The notes below the pieces were generated by a model. It was given only the letters and a program-made list of their open reading frames with translations, was not told the DNA's origin and ran no database searches. This document shows, one piece after another, positions 46,248 through 58,300 of a DNA stretch of 64,000 nt. The stretch is from Tetradesmus obliquus (lineage: Eukaryota; Chlorophyta; Chlorophyceae; Sphaeropleales; Scenedesmaceae), in the NCBI GenBank assembly GCA_030272155.1, contig CP126196.1, positions 4,216,001-4,280,000 of the forward strand. The letters run 5' to 3'. The position numbers were made by a program, and so were the translations under genes. The stretch's first letter is position 1. Each line of letters opens with the position of its first letter.

Positions 46248-49200
46248 ATGTGCGGCATCCTAGCTTGCTTGCTGAGCACAGATGATGGGCCGGAAATGCG
46301 TGCCAGAGTGCTGGCGCTGAGCAGGAGGCAGAGGCACCGTGGCCCCGACTGGTGAGTGCAGCCGAAGAATGGCTGCTCGGGACAGCATCGGGGAGCGCAC
46401 TGGCTGATGGCTAAGATTTCTGTGCTTAGTCTAAGTAAAACTAGTATTACAGAGTCAGCAGCTGGCACTCGAAGATCCCAGTTTCGGTTGACCTGGCAGT
46501 AGTCGCCAGCCCCAGTGCTGTTGCAGCTGGCACAGCTGCCGGAAGGGTTAGAATCCGTGTCCGTCAGCGTCATCAGCTACAGCAAGCAGAAAGCTTGACA
46601 ATGTGCTCAGCATACTTGACAGCAGCAACACCTCCATGCAATTGTCATCAGTGGGCAGCAGTCAGCCTTATGAGCAGTACAGCTGTTGTGTAGGAGATGC
46701 CAGTTGGCAGTAGTGTGGCAGCTGTGCTCAGCAGTGATGAGCCATAAACAGCCTTCGTCGCAACTTACAGCTTCAGAGGTGGCACATGCAGTTGTGCAGC
46801 GCTTGCAGCAAACGGTGCCTGCCAGCACCATGCGCAAAGATTGGTCACGCTTTTCAGCAGTGCTCAGTTGCAACAGTAACAGTCCCAGCAGCGCATATGT
46901 TGCTGTTGCTGGCACAAATGCTGCAGTGTGTAGCACCTAACTGTGGATCCAAGACAGCATGCGTAGCTAAAAGGCTTGACTGCAGAACATGTACAGCCGG
47001 ACAGTGGACAACCGCGCAGTAGAGCTTGAGCTGGTGCACAATAAGCAGCGGCAGCAGCAGTGGTGGCAGCAGCAGCAGCAATAGCAGTAACAGCAGCAAC
47101 ATTGCCTCCATCGCAGCTTGGCTCGACACCATGGCACAGCCCTAAGCCGATAGAGGGCAACAGCCGCAGCATGTCAGCAGCAGCAGCAGCTGCAAGGGGA
47201 TACAGCAGCAATTGCCTGGAGGGCTACGCCAGCACCAGGCTTGGGGCAGCAGCAGCGCTGCAGCAATGGCGTGGTGGCGCTGATAGCAGAAACGGGACCC
47301 TCCTGCAAATCTCGCAAATTGTTTCATGTGTGCAGGTCTGGCATGTTCCAGTGGAGAAAGTGCTGCCACACTCACGAGTGCCTGGCCATCATCAACCCAA
47401 CCGTCACCTCCTCACCCTGCTGCCTCACATGTCACTTGTTATGTTACATAACACCCGCAGGTCTGGCATGTTCCAGTGGAAGAACTGCTTCCTGGCTCAC
47501 GAGCGCCTGGCCATCATCGACCCAGCTTCAGGCGACCAGCCGCTGTTCAACGAGGACAAGAGCGTGTCCGTGTGCGTGAACGGCGAGATCTACAACTACA
47601 AGGTGCGTTAAATGACAAGTTACATGACACACGATACACGTAACAGCACATGTTGCAAGCAGCAGCAGTGAGGTTCAGTGTTGCACAGCCCAGTTGTTGC
47701 CCTGCAGGTGGCAGAGCATGCAGAGAGCAGGAATGACAGCAGCGCAGGCAAGAACTGCGCCCAGTATCCTGTGCAGCAACTCTCTTTATCGCCTGCATAG
47801 CTTGAGGCCGACTCCTTCTGTTGTTGCTGCTGCTGCTGCTGCTGCAGGCGCTGCGTGAGCAGATCCTGGCCAAGCACCCCAACAAGAAGTTCGCCACGGA
47901 CAGCGACTGCGAGGTGCGGGGGGAGCAGCACCAGCAGCAGCAGCAGGGGCATTGGCAGCGTAAACACGCAGCAGCTGCCGCAGCGTAAGAGGTGTCTGCA
48001 GCAGCAGCAGCAGATGCCGGAGGTGGCCGCAGGACATGGTGTGGATGGGGACGCCCGCAGCAGCAGCAGCACCGGCAGGGACGGCAGCAGCCGCAATGTA
48101 CCAGCAACACAGGACCTCTGATGCGCTCAGTGGCAGAGGTGGCAGCTTGCAGGGCGCTGTGGCCTGCTGGCACCTGAGCGCCTGCGCAGCAGCTCATGCG
48201 TCATGCATCACACAACATAACATAACAACAGACCAACCAACACTGCAAGACACTAGATGCACTAAATATAGCCTTGTTCTACCTGCCAGGCCTGTTGGTA
48301 ACTGTGGGAGGACCATGGCAAGGCTGTGGCAGGCATGCTAGATGCCATGTTGCTTGTGACACCTCTTTCTACAATGTAACACACACCAACACATGTTACA
48401 ACATACTTCAAATGCCACTGCAGGTCATCAGCCACCTGTATGAGGACCATGGCGAGGCTGTTGCAGGCATGCTGGACTGCATGTTACATGTGACAAATTG
48501 TTTACATTTCAACCCACTAAAATATGTTATAACGCTCTTGAATCGCCACTGCAGGTCATCAGCCACCTGTATGAGGACCATGGCGAGGCGGTCGCAGGTA
48601 TGCTGGACGGCATGTTCAGCTTTGTCATTCTGGACACACGTGACGGCAGCTTCTACGCTGCGCGTGACCCAATCGGCATCACCAGCCTCTACATTGGCTG
48701 GGGCAAGGATGGTAGCGTGTGGGTGTCAAGCGAGATGAAGTGCATCAAGGACGAGTGCCTCAAGTGAGTAACTGGGAACGTTGAGGTGTCACCAGCCTCT
48801 ACATCGTGCCAGGATCTTGCGGTTATGGGGCTTTGGGGCATAGACGGCAGCGTGCGGGTGGCTTGCGAGACGTTGCGTGATCTGCAACGTCCTGTATATA
48901 ACCTGGCAACCTGGCCAGCTGTGTCAAAGACACAGAACTGCGCTTACCGAGGCTGTCAACTTGCTTTCAGCTGCTGATCTCTGTTGTTCCCTGCCATCTT
49001 TCTCGCTGCAGGTTCCAGCAGTTCCCTCCCGGGCACTACTACAGCAGCAAGACCATGTCCTTCACGCGCTACTACAACCCGCAGTTCTACCTGGAGTTTG
49101 AGGCCAGCCCGCCACAGTGCCCCAGCACGCCCTACGACGCAAAGGTGGGTCGTCTGCATGCAATGATGAAATTTGTGCAGAGGGTTCTGAACTGTGCAAG

Positions 49201-52200
49201 GTTGTGTCTGACTGGAGTTTGAGGCCAGGCAGCCACTGTGCCCCAGCACGCCCTACGACGCTCAGGTGAACCTGCTGCATGAATTTATGGTGCAGAGGGT
49301 TCTGCACTTTGCAAAGTTTTTTTGTGACTGAAGCTTGAGGCCAGCCCCCGACAGTGCCCCAGCACGCCCTACGATGCAAAGGTGGGTTGTCTGCACGTAT
49401 GCAGTCTGATGGGTCACAGGCATGTGAGAGGATGTCGGCAGTGTGCACTTTTTTCTGTGCGCATATCTTGTCTTGACGTATCTGCTGGGCGTCTTCCCCT
49501 GTCTGCTTCAGCACTCTCCTGTAGCTTCCGTTGTGGTTTTTTCATCAACACGCACTCGCCGCCGGTGCCCTGCTTGCTGCTGTTGTTGTTTGACACAGGT
49601 GCTTCGTGAGGCGTTTGAGGCGGCAGTGGTGAAGCGCATGATGAGCGACGTGCCCTTTGGTGAGTGCAGCGCTGCTTATGATCAAAGCTTTACTTGTGTA
49701 CAGCTGCTGTTGTGCTGCCGCGCGTAGCGTTTGTCTGATGAGCGATGTGCCCTTCGGTGAGGCTGCTGCACAGCTGCTGTCTGTGCGCAGTGCACTGTGT
49801 CCGGTGTTGGATTTTCATGCAGCTGCAACTGCCGCTACGCCTGCCTATTCCTGACCAAAGGCAGCGTTGCACACTCGCCTGCAGAGTTTAGGCTTCCTGC
49901 AAGCAGTGCTGCTCCCTGGCTGCCTGCTCATTTGGCAGCTTGCAATCGCTGTGCCACACAGTCAAGCAATAAAGCCATGTCTGCAAGTGAACGAAGCTCC
50001 ATTGCGTGTCTGCAGTTGCAGAACTGCCTAGCTAACCAAATCTTCCTTGTTACGGCCGCTGCCATGTATGTTTGACCAAATTCTGACCACTCATTTGACT
50101 GCACAGGCGTGCTGCTGTCTGGCGGCCTGGTTCCTCGCTGGTGGCCGCCATCGCCAACCGCGCCATCAAGTCAAGCGACGGCGTGTGTTGCTCTGCTGCC
50201 CAAGTTTGACCAAACATTGACCCATGTTTGACCGATGTTTGACTGCACAGGTGTGCTGCTGTCTGGCGGCCTGGACTCCTCGCTGGTGGCTGCCATCGCC
50301 AGCCGCGCCATCAAGTCGAGCGACAGCGTGTGGGGCAACCGGCTGCACTCCTTCTGCGTGGGCCTGCCTGGCAGCCCTGACCTGAAGGCGGCAAGGGAGG
50401 TGGCAGACTTCCTGGGAACAGACCACCATGAGTTCACCTTCACAGTGCAGGTGCGCGCACTATTGGGTTGCCTGTCTTGGATAGCGTGTGCTGCTGCGTT
50501 GGTGGGTACTGTTTGAGTTCTTTTGGGCCCTTATACAGCTCAGCTAGCCGGAGGTGTATTGGTTGGTGTCGAGCGACAGCGTGTGGGGCAACCGGCTGCA
50601 CTCGTTCTGCGTGGGCCTGCCTGGCAGCCCTGACCTGAAGGCGGCACGGGAGGTGGCAGATTTCCTGGGAACAGACCACCATGAGTTCACCTTCACTGTG
50701 CAGGTGCGCTTACGCATATGCTGTTGTGAGCTTGATGTGCAGCAAACTTTGACACCGTGATGTTGGCAGTGTCACCCACCACGCATGCACTCCCAGAGAG
50801 CCGTTCTTTTCTTCACTCCCCACCCCATCCCACACATCCTTTGCTGGTCTAACTGCTTGCTGGAGGGCATTGACGCCATCAGCGACGTCATCCAGCACAT
50901 CGAGACGTACGACGTGACAACCATTTGCGCACGCTCACACTCATTCCTCACTGCTTGTCGCACTTTCCTGTCACTTGCAGGAGGGCATTGACGCCATCAG
51001 TGACGTCATCCAGCACATCGAGACATACGATGTGACCACCATCCGCGCCAGCACGCCCATGTTCAACAGTCCAAGCTATGCACTCTGGCCCTGCTCACTG
51101 CTGTGTCAGGTTGCTTGCAGGAGGGCACCATGCCATCAGCAACGTCATCCAGCACACGCTTTCCTCCGCTGCTCCTTAGTATCCACTGCTGGTTGCCCAC
51201 TGCGCTGATTTACTGCTTGCAGGAGGGCATTGACGCCATCAGCGACGTCATCCAGCACATCGAGACGTATGATGTGACCACCATCCGCGCCAGCACGCCC
51301 ATGTTCCTGATGAGCCGCAAGATCAAGGCGCTGGGAGTGAAGATGGTGCTATCAGGCGAGGGCTCTGATGAGGTGTTCGGCGGCTACCTGTACTTCCACA
51401 AGGCGCCCAACAGGGTGAGCATGTGTTACGTAACATGTTATGTAACAACATGCTGTAATAGTGCTGCAAGCATGGTGTTTAGGTGGTGCTGTCCAGGGAG
51501 GGCATTGACAAGATGTTTGGAGGGTACCTCTACTTCCACAAGGCGCACAAGGCGTCAAACAGGGTGGGTTTGCGCCTGTTGTTACAAAGCGGTTAAATAG
51601 ATCTGCACGCTACTTGCATTCTAGCTTTGAGTGAAGGTGGTGCTCAGCGGAGGGGGCAATAATGAGGTCTTTGGGGGATACCTGTACTTCCATGAAGCAT
51701 CAAGCAGGGTGGCTGTTACCTGTGTCGAGCAACACTGCTGTAACAGGACCCGCATGGAACTCTGCTCTGAATCAACCCTTGTCTTTCTATCCCTTGCAGG
51801 AGGAGTTCTTCCAGGAGACTGTGCGCAAAGTGCAAGCGCTGCACTAGTTTGACTGCCTCTGTCTGCACCAACCAATGCTAACCCACTTCACGGTTTCCTC
51901 ACTCTGTTGGCCCCCACAGGAGGAGTTCTTCCAGGAGACGGTGCGCAAGGTGCAGGCGCTGTACCAATTTGACTGCCTGCGCGCCAACAAGTCCACCATG
52001 GCATGGGGCGTGGAGGCGCGCGTGCCCTTCTTGGACAGGCAGTTCCTCAACGTGGCCATGGCCATCGACCCCGCGGAGAAGATGATCAACAAGGCAGAGG
52101 GTGGGTTTGACATTGCTGCTGCCGCTGCAGCTGCAGCTGCCGGCACGTGCTGCTGTGTCCTGCTTGCCGCGCCTCTATCAAACTCATCATACTGTACCTA

Positions 52201-53754
52201 AGTGCCACAGGCCGCTTCGATAATTACACCTGTGCAAGGCCTGCCGGCACTGCATGCATCGAATCTCAATGCATCTGTGCTGCTGTTTCCACCTGAAACA
52301 CCTCGCCACACCTGCCATCAGGCCGCATGGAGAAGTACATCCTGCGCAAGGCCTTTGACACCCCGGAGAACCCCTTGCATACCATACCACAACCTACATC
52401 CTGCTGCTGCTGCTGTCACACCTCATACTGCTTGTCACACCTCTTTCCTGCATACCTCAGGCCGGATGGAGAAGTACATCCTGCGCAAGGCCTTCGGCGC
52501 CTGCTGCTGTGTCCCTCTTGCTGCGCTCTTTGTTGAAGATCTCGTCATAACACATCTCACTCTCGGTGAACCTCGCAGGCCGCATGGAGAAGTACATCCT
52601 GCGCAAGGCCTTTGACACACCTGAGAACCCCTACCTGCCCGCGCACGTGCTGTGGCGCCAGAAGGAGCAGTTCAGCGACGGCGTGGGATACAGCTGGATC
52701 GATGGGCTCAAGGACCACGCCAACAATGTGGTCAGCGACCAGATGCTGGCGGCTGCGCAGCACAGGTGAGCGAGCCGGTGTGATGTTCATGTAGCGAACT
52801 TGCTGCATCATCCTCTTGAAGTGTTGTGATCTGGACCACATGTACACGTGTAAACAACAAGTGTTGTGATCTGGACCACATGTACACGTGTAAACAACAA
52901 GTGTTGTGATCTGGACCACATGTACACGTGTAAACAACAAGTGTTGTGATCTGGACCACATGTACACGTGTAAACAACAAGTGTTGTGATCTGGACCACA
53001 TGTACACGTGTAAACAACAAGTGTTGTGATCTGGACCACATGTACACGTGTAAACAACAAGTGTTGTGATCTGGACCACATGTACACGTGTAAACAAGCA
53101 AGTTGTTGCCAGCGACCCAGGCAGCAGTACGAGTGGAGCCTGAAAGCCAGTGTTATATGCACCCAAGTGGCAATGTCTCATTCCCACATAATGTACTGGA
53201 CTCTGCACAGGTACCTGGACAACACGCCGCGCACCAAGGAGGCCTACTTCTACCGCTCCATCTTTGAGAGCCACTTCCCGCAGAAGGCAGCAGCAGACAC
53301 AGTGCCAGGTGCGGCAGCGCTGCTCTGTAGCTGCAGTCCGTTGTATATCCAGCCATGATGGTGTGTTGGCAGCAGTGCCTGATGTAACTCTGGAGTTTGA
53401 CATGTGTGCACTCAAGTTGCGTCAGGCCCAGCAGCAGCCCTTGCTGCACTGGTGCTGGCAGCCAGAATCTGCACATGTGTGGCTGCACCGCTTTTGTGTC
53501 GTAAGGCATATGCTGTTGCCTTCTTCGCAAGCATGAGCTACATGTATGTCAGCAGTGCATACTTTAGACATTCTCAAATGTCACGCTGACCAAGGGTCTG
53601 TGTTGCTGCTGCTGCTTCAGGCGGCCCCTCCATTGCATGCAGCACAGCCACTGCAGCGCTGTGGGACGCAGCCTGGGCAGGCAATGAGGACCCCTCGGGC
53701 CGCGCAGTGGCTGGCGTGCACGACAGCGCGTACGAGAAGCCCGCAGCAAACTAA
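46248..53754 (+). CDS. ASN1: Asparagine synthetase (glutamine-hydrolysing), 12 exons, 568 aa
   Basis: Makes asparagine from aspartate, ATP and glutamine. Exons: 46248-46351, 47461-47602, 47848-47913, 48555-48763, 49012-49144, 49599-49659, 50251-50450, 51223-51414, 51920-52100, 52579-52765, 53211-53308, 53621-53754; total 1707 nt. The protein begins MCGILACLL, giving the N-terminal nucleophile cysteine after Met removal. [26 protein letters not shown] and NGEIYN are the glutaminase domain. The synthetase domain has the PP-loop SGGLDSS (243-249) and [11 protein letters not shown]. The end ([19 protein letters not shown]) matches plant enzymes. Introns carry copies of the edges of exons 2, 4, 5, 6, 7, 8, 9 and 10. 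I chose the copies that keep phase and encode the conserved residues. Confidence 0.95.
47336..47403 (+). repeat. Decayed copy of asparagine synthetase exon 2 start
   Basis: CAG|GTCTGGCATGTTCCAGTGG occurs here and at the used exon (47461). The copy reads [20 protein letters not shown] and then loses similarity, against [20 protein letters not shown] in the exon. Confidence 0.8.
48295..48625 (+). repeat. Three copies of asparagine synthetase exon 4 start
   Basis: The acceptor and codons for [18 protein letters not shown] occur at 48555 (used), at about 48424, and in degraded form at about 48295. The 48424 copy ends after MLDCM and continues into intron-like sequence, giving a period near 130 bp. 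Confidence 0.8.
49200..49385 (+). repeat. Two copies of asparagine synthetase exon 5 end
   Basis: The exon end (CCCCAGCACGCCCTACGACG and GTGGGT-type donor at 49144) recurs at about 49212-49268 and 49328-49384. Both retain the donor but have frame changes. Confidence 0.8.
50105..50705 (+). repeat. Three copies of asparagine synthetase exon 7 parts
   Basis: The used exon is 50251-50450. A copy of its start, including the PP-loop region, lies at about 50107-50182 but lacks bases in the GGLDSS codons. A copy of its end, [19 protein letters not shown] through FTFTVQ with donor, lies at about 50566-50704 and stays open. Confidence 0.85.
50862..51712 (+). repeat. Multiple copies of both halves of asparagine synthetase exon 8
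   Basis: The start [20 protein letters not shown] occurs at about 50862, 50981, in degraded form at about 51119, and at 51223 (used). The end [11 protein letters not shown] with donor occurs at 51414 (used), about 51481-51565 and about 51631-51710. Exon-start copies lie upstream and exon-end copies downstream of the used exon. Confidence 0.85.
51801..51975 (+). repeat. Duplicated start of asparagine synthetase exon 9
   Basis: CAG|GAGGAGTTCTTCCAGGAG at 51920 (used) is duplicated at about 51801. The copy runs [15 protein letters not shown] and hits a stop at once. Confidence 0.8.
52321..52640 (+). repeat. Three copies of asparagine synthetase exon 10 start
   Basis: CAG|GCCGCATGGAGAAGTACATC occurs at about 52321, about 52461 and 52579 (used). 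The first reads [18 protein letters not shown], just as the used exon does, before entering intron sequence; the second diverges after RKAF. Confidence 0.85.
52821..53100 (+). repeat. Seven-copy 40-bp minisatellite in asparagine synthetase intron 10
   Basis: The unit starts GTGTTGTGATCTGGACCACA at 52821, 52861, 52901, 52941, 52981, 53021 and 53061. The first six are identical and the seventh differs only in its last bases. Each unit contains CACGTG (in TACACGTGTA) and lies 56 bp after the exon 10 donor. Confidence 0.98.
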
Positions 53755-53930
53755 AGTTGCTGCTCAAAGCATGCAGCGGCAGGAGCAGCAGCCGCAGCAG
53801 CACACTCGGTACGCGTGCGAGAAGCTCGCTGTACACTCCCAGCCAACTAAAGCTGCGGCTGATGTTTTACAGCAGCAACAGCTTGATGCGCGTACGAGAA
53901 GCCTGCAGCAAACTAAGCTGCTGCATGGAG
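53725..53930 (+). repeat. Copies of asparagine synthetase 3' coding end in its 3' flank
   Basis: The sequence GCGTACGAGAAGCCCGCAGC...AACTAA around the stop codon is repeated in altered form from about 53813 (GCGTGCGAGAAGCTCGC) and from about 53889 (GCGTACGAGAAGCCTGCAGC). As in the lipoxygenase gene, the stop-codon end has been tandemly copied into the 3' flank. Confidence 0.75.
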
Positions 53931-55384
53931 CATCAGCAGCAACAGCTGCTGATGCGCGGCAGGCATGGTGGTCTGCTGCCTGATTCGCTGCAACTGGATG
54001 TGCAAGGATGATGGTGGTTTACCTGCAGCAGCTGTAGCAGCTGCAGCATACTGGCCGCACCCTCGGCAGTTTTGAGGAGTTGCAGCTTGCAGGATCGGCA
54101 ACTGCAAGCTGCCTGAGTCAGTGTGTGCGGCAGGAGCACGGTGCAGCAGTAGTGGCGGCAACAGCAACAGTGGCTGAGACAGTATCAAGCTTGGGATACC
54201 AGCAGTTTTGGCTGCATCGGCAGCTTGCGGGATCCGGAGCTAAGGGGTACTTGAGCAGCAGCTGCAGCAGCAAGCACGGGCTGTTTATGATGTCACTGTG
54301 TTGTTGCAAACATCACAGCTGCAGCAGCACATGTGCTGGAAGTGTGAGAGGCGGACAGAGCCTGGGTCTTGGCAGTTGCCTGTTATGTGTGATATGCATG
54401 CGCCGGCCATTGCAGGCGCTGCTGTATGCTCGCACGTGACCAGGATTTGCAGGTGATGGCGTCTGCTACAGCATGAGGCCAGCTTGCATACTGCTGATTG
54501 TTTTTGTTTTATAGTCTGTTCGTACCAGGCTACATTGGGATTCAGCGCGTGGCAAGTTCAATCAATGATAGTGCTTGCTTAAGTGGTGGCTGGGGGCAAC
54601 CAAACCTTGACGACACGTGTTGCTTGCAGTGGGTGTTGCCCTACTTTATGTCACAGCGCAGCAGGGCAGAGAGGGCCTAGGCCACGATACTGCACATCTT
54701 GCCAAGATGTGCGGCACATCTTGCTGTTCTTGGTATGTGGGCTGGCAGAAGAGAGCGTTGTTGCCGAGAACCAGCGCCCTTTTGTGGTCTCCTGCATGCA
54801 CTGCTTACAATCTGAGTACGGTTTACAACAACTCAAGTGTTTGATTGCGTTCTGTCTTTTTGGCAGATGTTGGCCGCGGCCGGGCGCCTGCAGTGTGGCA
54901 GATACCATGCTGCACATATCAGGCAGCCGCTGTGTCCTGTGATATTCTGATTCAGCATGGCTGTGTTGGGAATCCCTGCGCTGAAAGGTGTTGCCAAGTT
55001 GGAACCACCAAATCGTTGGACTCACTGACTGGCAGGCTTGCAATGGCTGTCAGCAGGCGCCATACTGTGGCATCATCACACAATGCGATATGACAAAACC
55101 GGCATAGTTCGAAAACAGGGAGGCCCGCGCTGGCTTGACCGCTGGTGAATTCCCAGCCAGGTCACAAGTCATGACTAGGGTTACGTGATGCAATGCTGCT
55201 GCTGGAGCTCGTGAGCACTCAGTTTCCAAAGGGCCAACCAAACACCACCACAACTCAATCATCGGCGCATCTCATCGTGTCGGGCCTTCCATCTAAAGCC
55301 TTTCTTACCCGGAATCAGCTTGGTGTGGAGTGAGATCGCTGCTGTTCTGCAGTAGAAACGTGAGCAAACATCATAACGTCAACA
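53931..55384. other. Gap between asparagine synthetase and LHCB7-like gene, no gene seen
   Basis: No supported exons. CAG-rich stretches near the start belong to the asparagine synthetase 3' flank. The last few hundred bases should contain the promoter of the antenna gene. Confidence 0.5.
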
Positions 55385-58300
55385 ATGAGGCTGGCTGCTG
55401 CGAAGCCTGGCCAGTGCGCTCTGCAGCAGCGCAGGAGTGCTGGTCACCTGCTAGCCACACGGCCAGCTGCCCGCAGTCAACCTTGCAGGATCGTGAAGGT
55501 GTCATCAAACATTGAAGTGAGCTCATGTATAGTATATTACAGCAGCAGCATGCACGCTAGTTCGCATGTTGAGCACGGCTGTGCAACTGCTGCTGCAGCT
55601 GCAGCTGCAGCACCATGTTGTAGCAGCAGTTGGTGCTGTAGCAATTCGGGCCAATCATGTGTAGCATGCCTATCGTTGAAAGAAGTGTTTTTGATGTTGC
55701 AGGAGCGTGAAGCCAGCACCAGCAGCACCATGCAGCAAGCACAGGAGCCCCAGCAACAGCCGCAGCCTGACAGCCCTGCAGCACAGCAGGACTTCACCAC
55801 TGCTGCTGCCAAGTTTGTGGCTGAAGCCGTTGCATCCCCAATCTTCTATCTTGTAGCAGGTGTGGATTGCACTGACTTCACGCAACTCAATCTTTGCAGC
55901 AAGCAGCGCACTTGGCTTCTCTGCTTCTCTGATAGCTTACCTGGCAACTGTGCCATTGCTGCACCAGCCAGCAGCTGATAAACTGCAGCAGCCCACAATG
56001 ATGGTTCTGCAACTGCCTGTAACATATGGTTGTGTCCGCCGTTCCAAAAGTCACGCCACTCCCACTCTGCAAGAAGGGACGAGCTGCCAGCAGCACACGT
56101 GCCTCACACCTGCTGAGCTACAGAGATGCACGGGCTATCCACATATGTCTGCGCATTAGCCACAAATGCAGGCCCACTGGCAACCAAGGGTAGTGACAAG
56201 CCTTGCCTTTTTTTTGCTGTGCTACGATGTGATCACTACATGCATGTGTGTCTGCATGCAGGCTTGCTGACCATCAAGCTGGTCTCCTGCACAGGAGAGC
56301 AAAACAGAGAGCCAATGACGGTCAACGCTGTGTCACATTTCTCAGTCGTTGTGTGTATCTATCTGTTTGTGTGCAGGCCTGCTGACCATCAAACTGGTCT
56401 CCAGCACAGGAGAGGAGGCATCAGGCATCCTGCTGGCAGTGTGTCATAACTGGTGCAATAACTTGTTTGTGTGTGTGTTGTTGTCTGACCGCAGGCCTGC
56501 TGACCATCAAGCTGGTCTCCAGCACAGGCGAGCAGGCCTCAGGCATCCTGATAGCAGCAGCAGCGCCCGTCACGCTGCTGACGGCACTTTCTAAGAGCAG
56601 CCTGGGCAAGCAGGTGCAGCAGGGGCTTGAGGAGAAGCTGCCACAGCTGGAGGCAGAGGCGGCAGCACTGAAGCAGCAACACACAGGTGCGTGCAGCATG
56701 TTTGAAGCAGCAGCATGCAGCTGGTAAGAGTGAGCTGTGTATGGCGCTGTAAGCTATTTACCAGATGGCAGTCCGACATGTGGTGCGTGCGCGACACGTT
56801 TGACCAGGTGTGCGACATGTTTGACCAGTTTGACCTGAAATATGCTGCTGCTGCTGCTGCTCTTGCAGAGGCTCGCAGCCGCAGCCGCTGGTATGGCCCG
56901 CAGCGGCCACAGCTGCCAGCAGCGCTTGGCGGCTGCCAGGCGCACCTGAGTGGAGCAGTTGCTGGTGACTATGGGTTTGACCCGCTGGGCCTGTCGCAGC
57001 AGCCGGAGGCATTTGACCGGTACTTTGAAGCTGAGCTGCTGCATGCGCGGTGAGCACTGCTGTTGGCAAGTAGTACTTGCTGCATTGTACCACGCCCTGT
57101 GGGCCATGCCTGGTTTAGCTGTACTCCTTTCTTTGTGCTGTGCTGCATCCTGCGTGATCATGCTGCTGCTTTTTGCATGCTTTGTGCAGCTGGGCCATGC
57201 TGGCTGCTGTGGGCTGCTTGATCCCTGAGGCGCTGAGCCTGGGGGGAGTGGAGCTGGGTGAGCCTGTGTGGTGGAAGGTGGGCGCCGCCAAGCTGCAGGG
57301 AGGCGTGACACTCAACTACGCAGGCATCGAGGGCTTCAGGATAGCAGGTGGGTGGCTGGCGCGGGGGTTACACACAGCAGGTCACACCAGCAAGTTGCTG
57401 TGCATGCATGTGCCGACCTTCATGGGGCTTTTCAGTGGCACTGGGGTACTCTAGTACAGCTGCAGAGCAGCAGCCAAGTGTCGGGAAGCTTGCAGTGAAG
57501 ACCCACCAACACTTGAAGTGTCAAGAACCCCCAACCACTTGCTGGGATGTGCTGTGTCCGCCGCATGTAGCTGCTGCAAACATCAAGCCTTGCAGTCGGC
57601 GTTGAAGGCCCCTGTGCAGGCTCACTGACACATGTGTGACCATAAGAAGTTAGGTGGGCAATGGCTGCCAGTAGCTAGGTAAGCTAACTTGAATGCTGCC
57701 ACCTGCACTGCTGCTGCTGCTGCTGATACACTGTGCAGGCAAGCAGGGTATTGGCATCATCGCTGCCTGCCAGGCGGTGCTGATGGGAGGTCCGGAGTAT
57801 GCACGGTGAGCTGCTCGACATTCAATCACCTTGACAGATCAACAAAGACCCAGGCCCTGGAACCTGTACGTGCAGCTGCAGCTCAAATGGTCAAGGCAGG
57901 CTCAAGGTGGTCGTCAAAGGACATATTTATATGCCTCCTGCATTTTGAAGAACTGAGGGTTATTGTGCAGCAGCAGCGTTGCAGTTGCCAGCAGCGCTCA
58001 CTGCCGCCTCCTGCATGCAGAGAGCTGCTGCAGACGATTGTGTAGCTGGTAGCCATTTGTGTAGCTGGCAGCCATTTGTGTAGCTGGCAGCCATTTGTGT
58101 AGCTGGCAGCCATTTGAAAGCTGGAGCACACGCAACCGAGGGTGACTAAATGCTTTGTCATGCTCTTTGTAGCAACGTAGGCTTGTGTGGTGGCTGATGC
58201 ACCGTCAGCATGTTGCTGCTTCCAACGCCAGATGAGATGCTTGCTTCCTGCTGCTCAGTGCTGCTTGCTGCTTGTGCGACCTGCTTCTTCTGTTTGATTC

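Noticed and set aside
52821..53100. CRISPR-like direct repeat array
   Set aside because: The 40-bp units are directly adjacent with no spacers, and the genome is eukaryotic. It is a minisatellite.
52801..53162. Minus-strand repetitive protein ([12 protein letters not shown] repeats)
   Set aside because: It is only the translation of the 40-bp minisatellite, antisense to asparagine synthetase.
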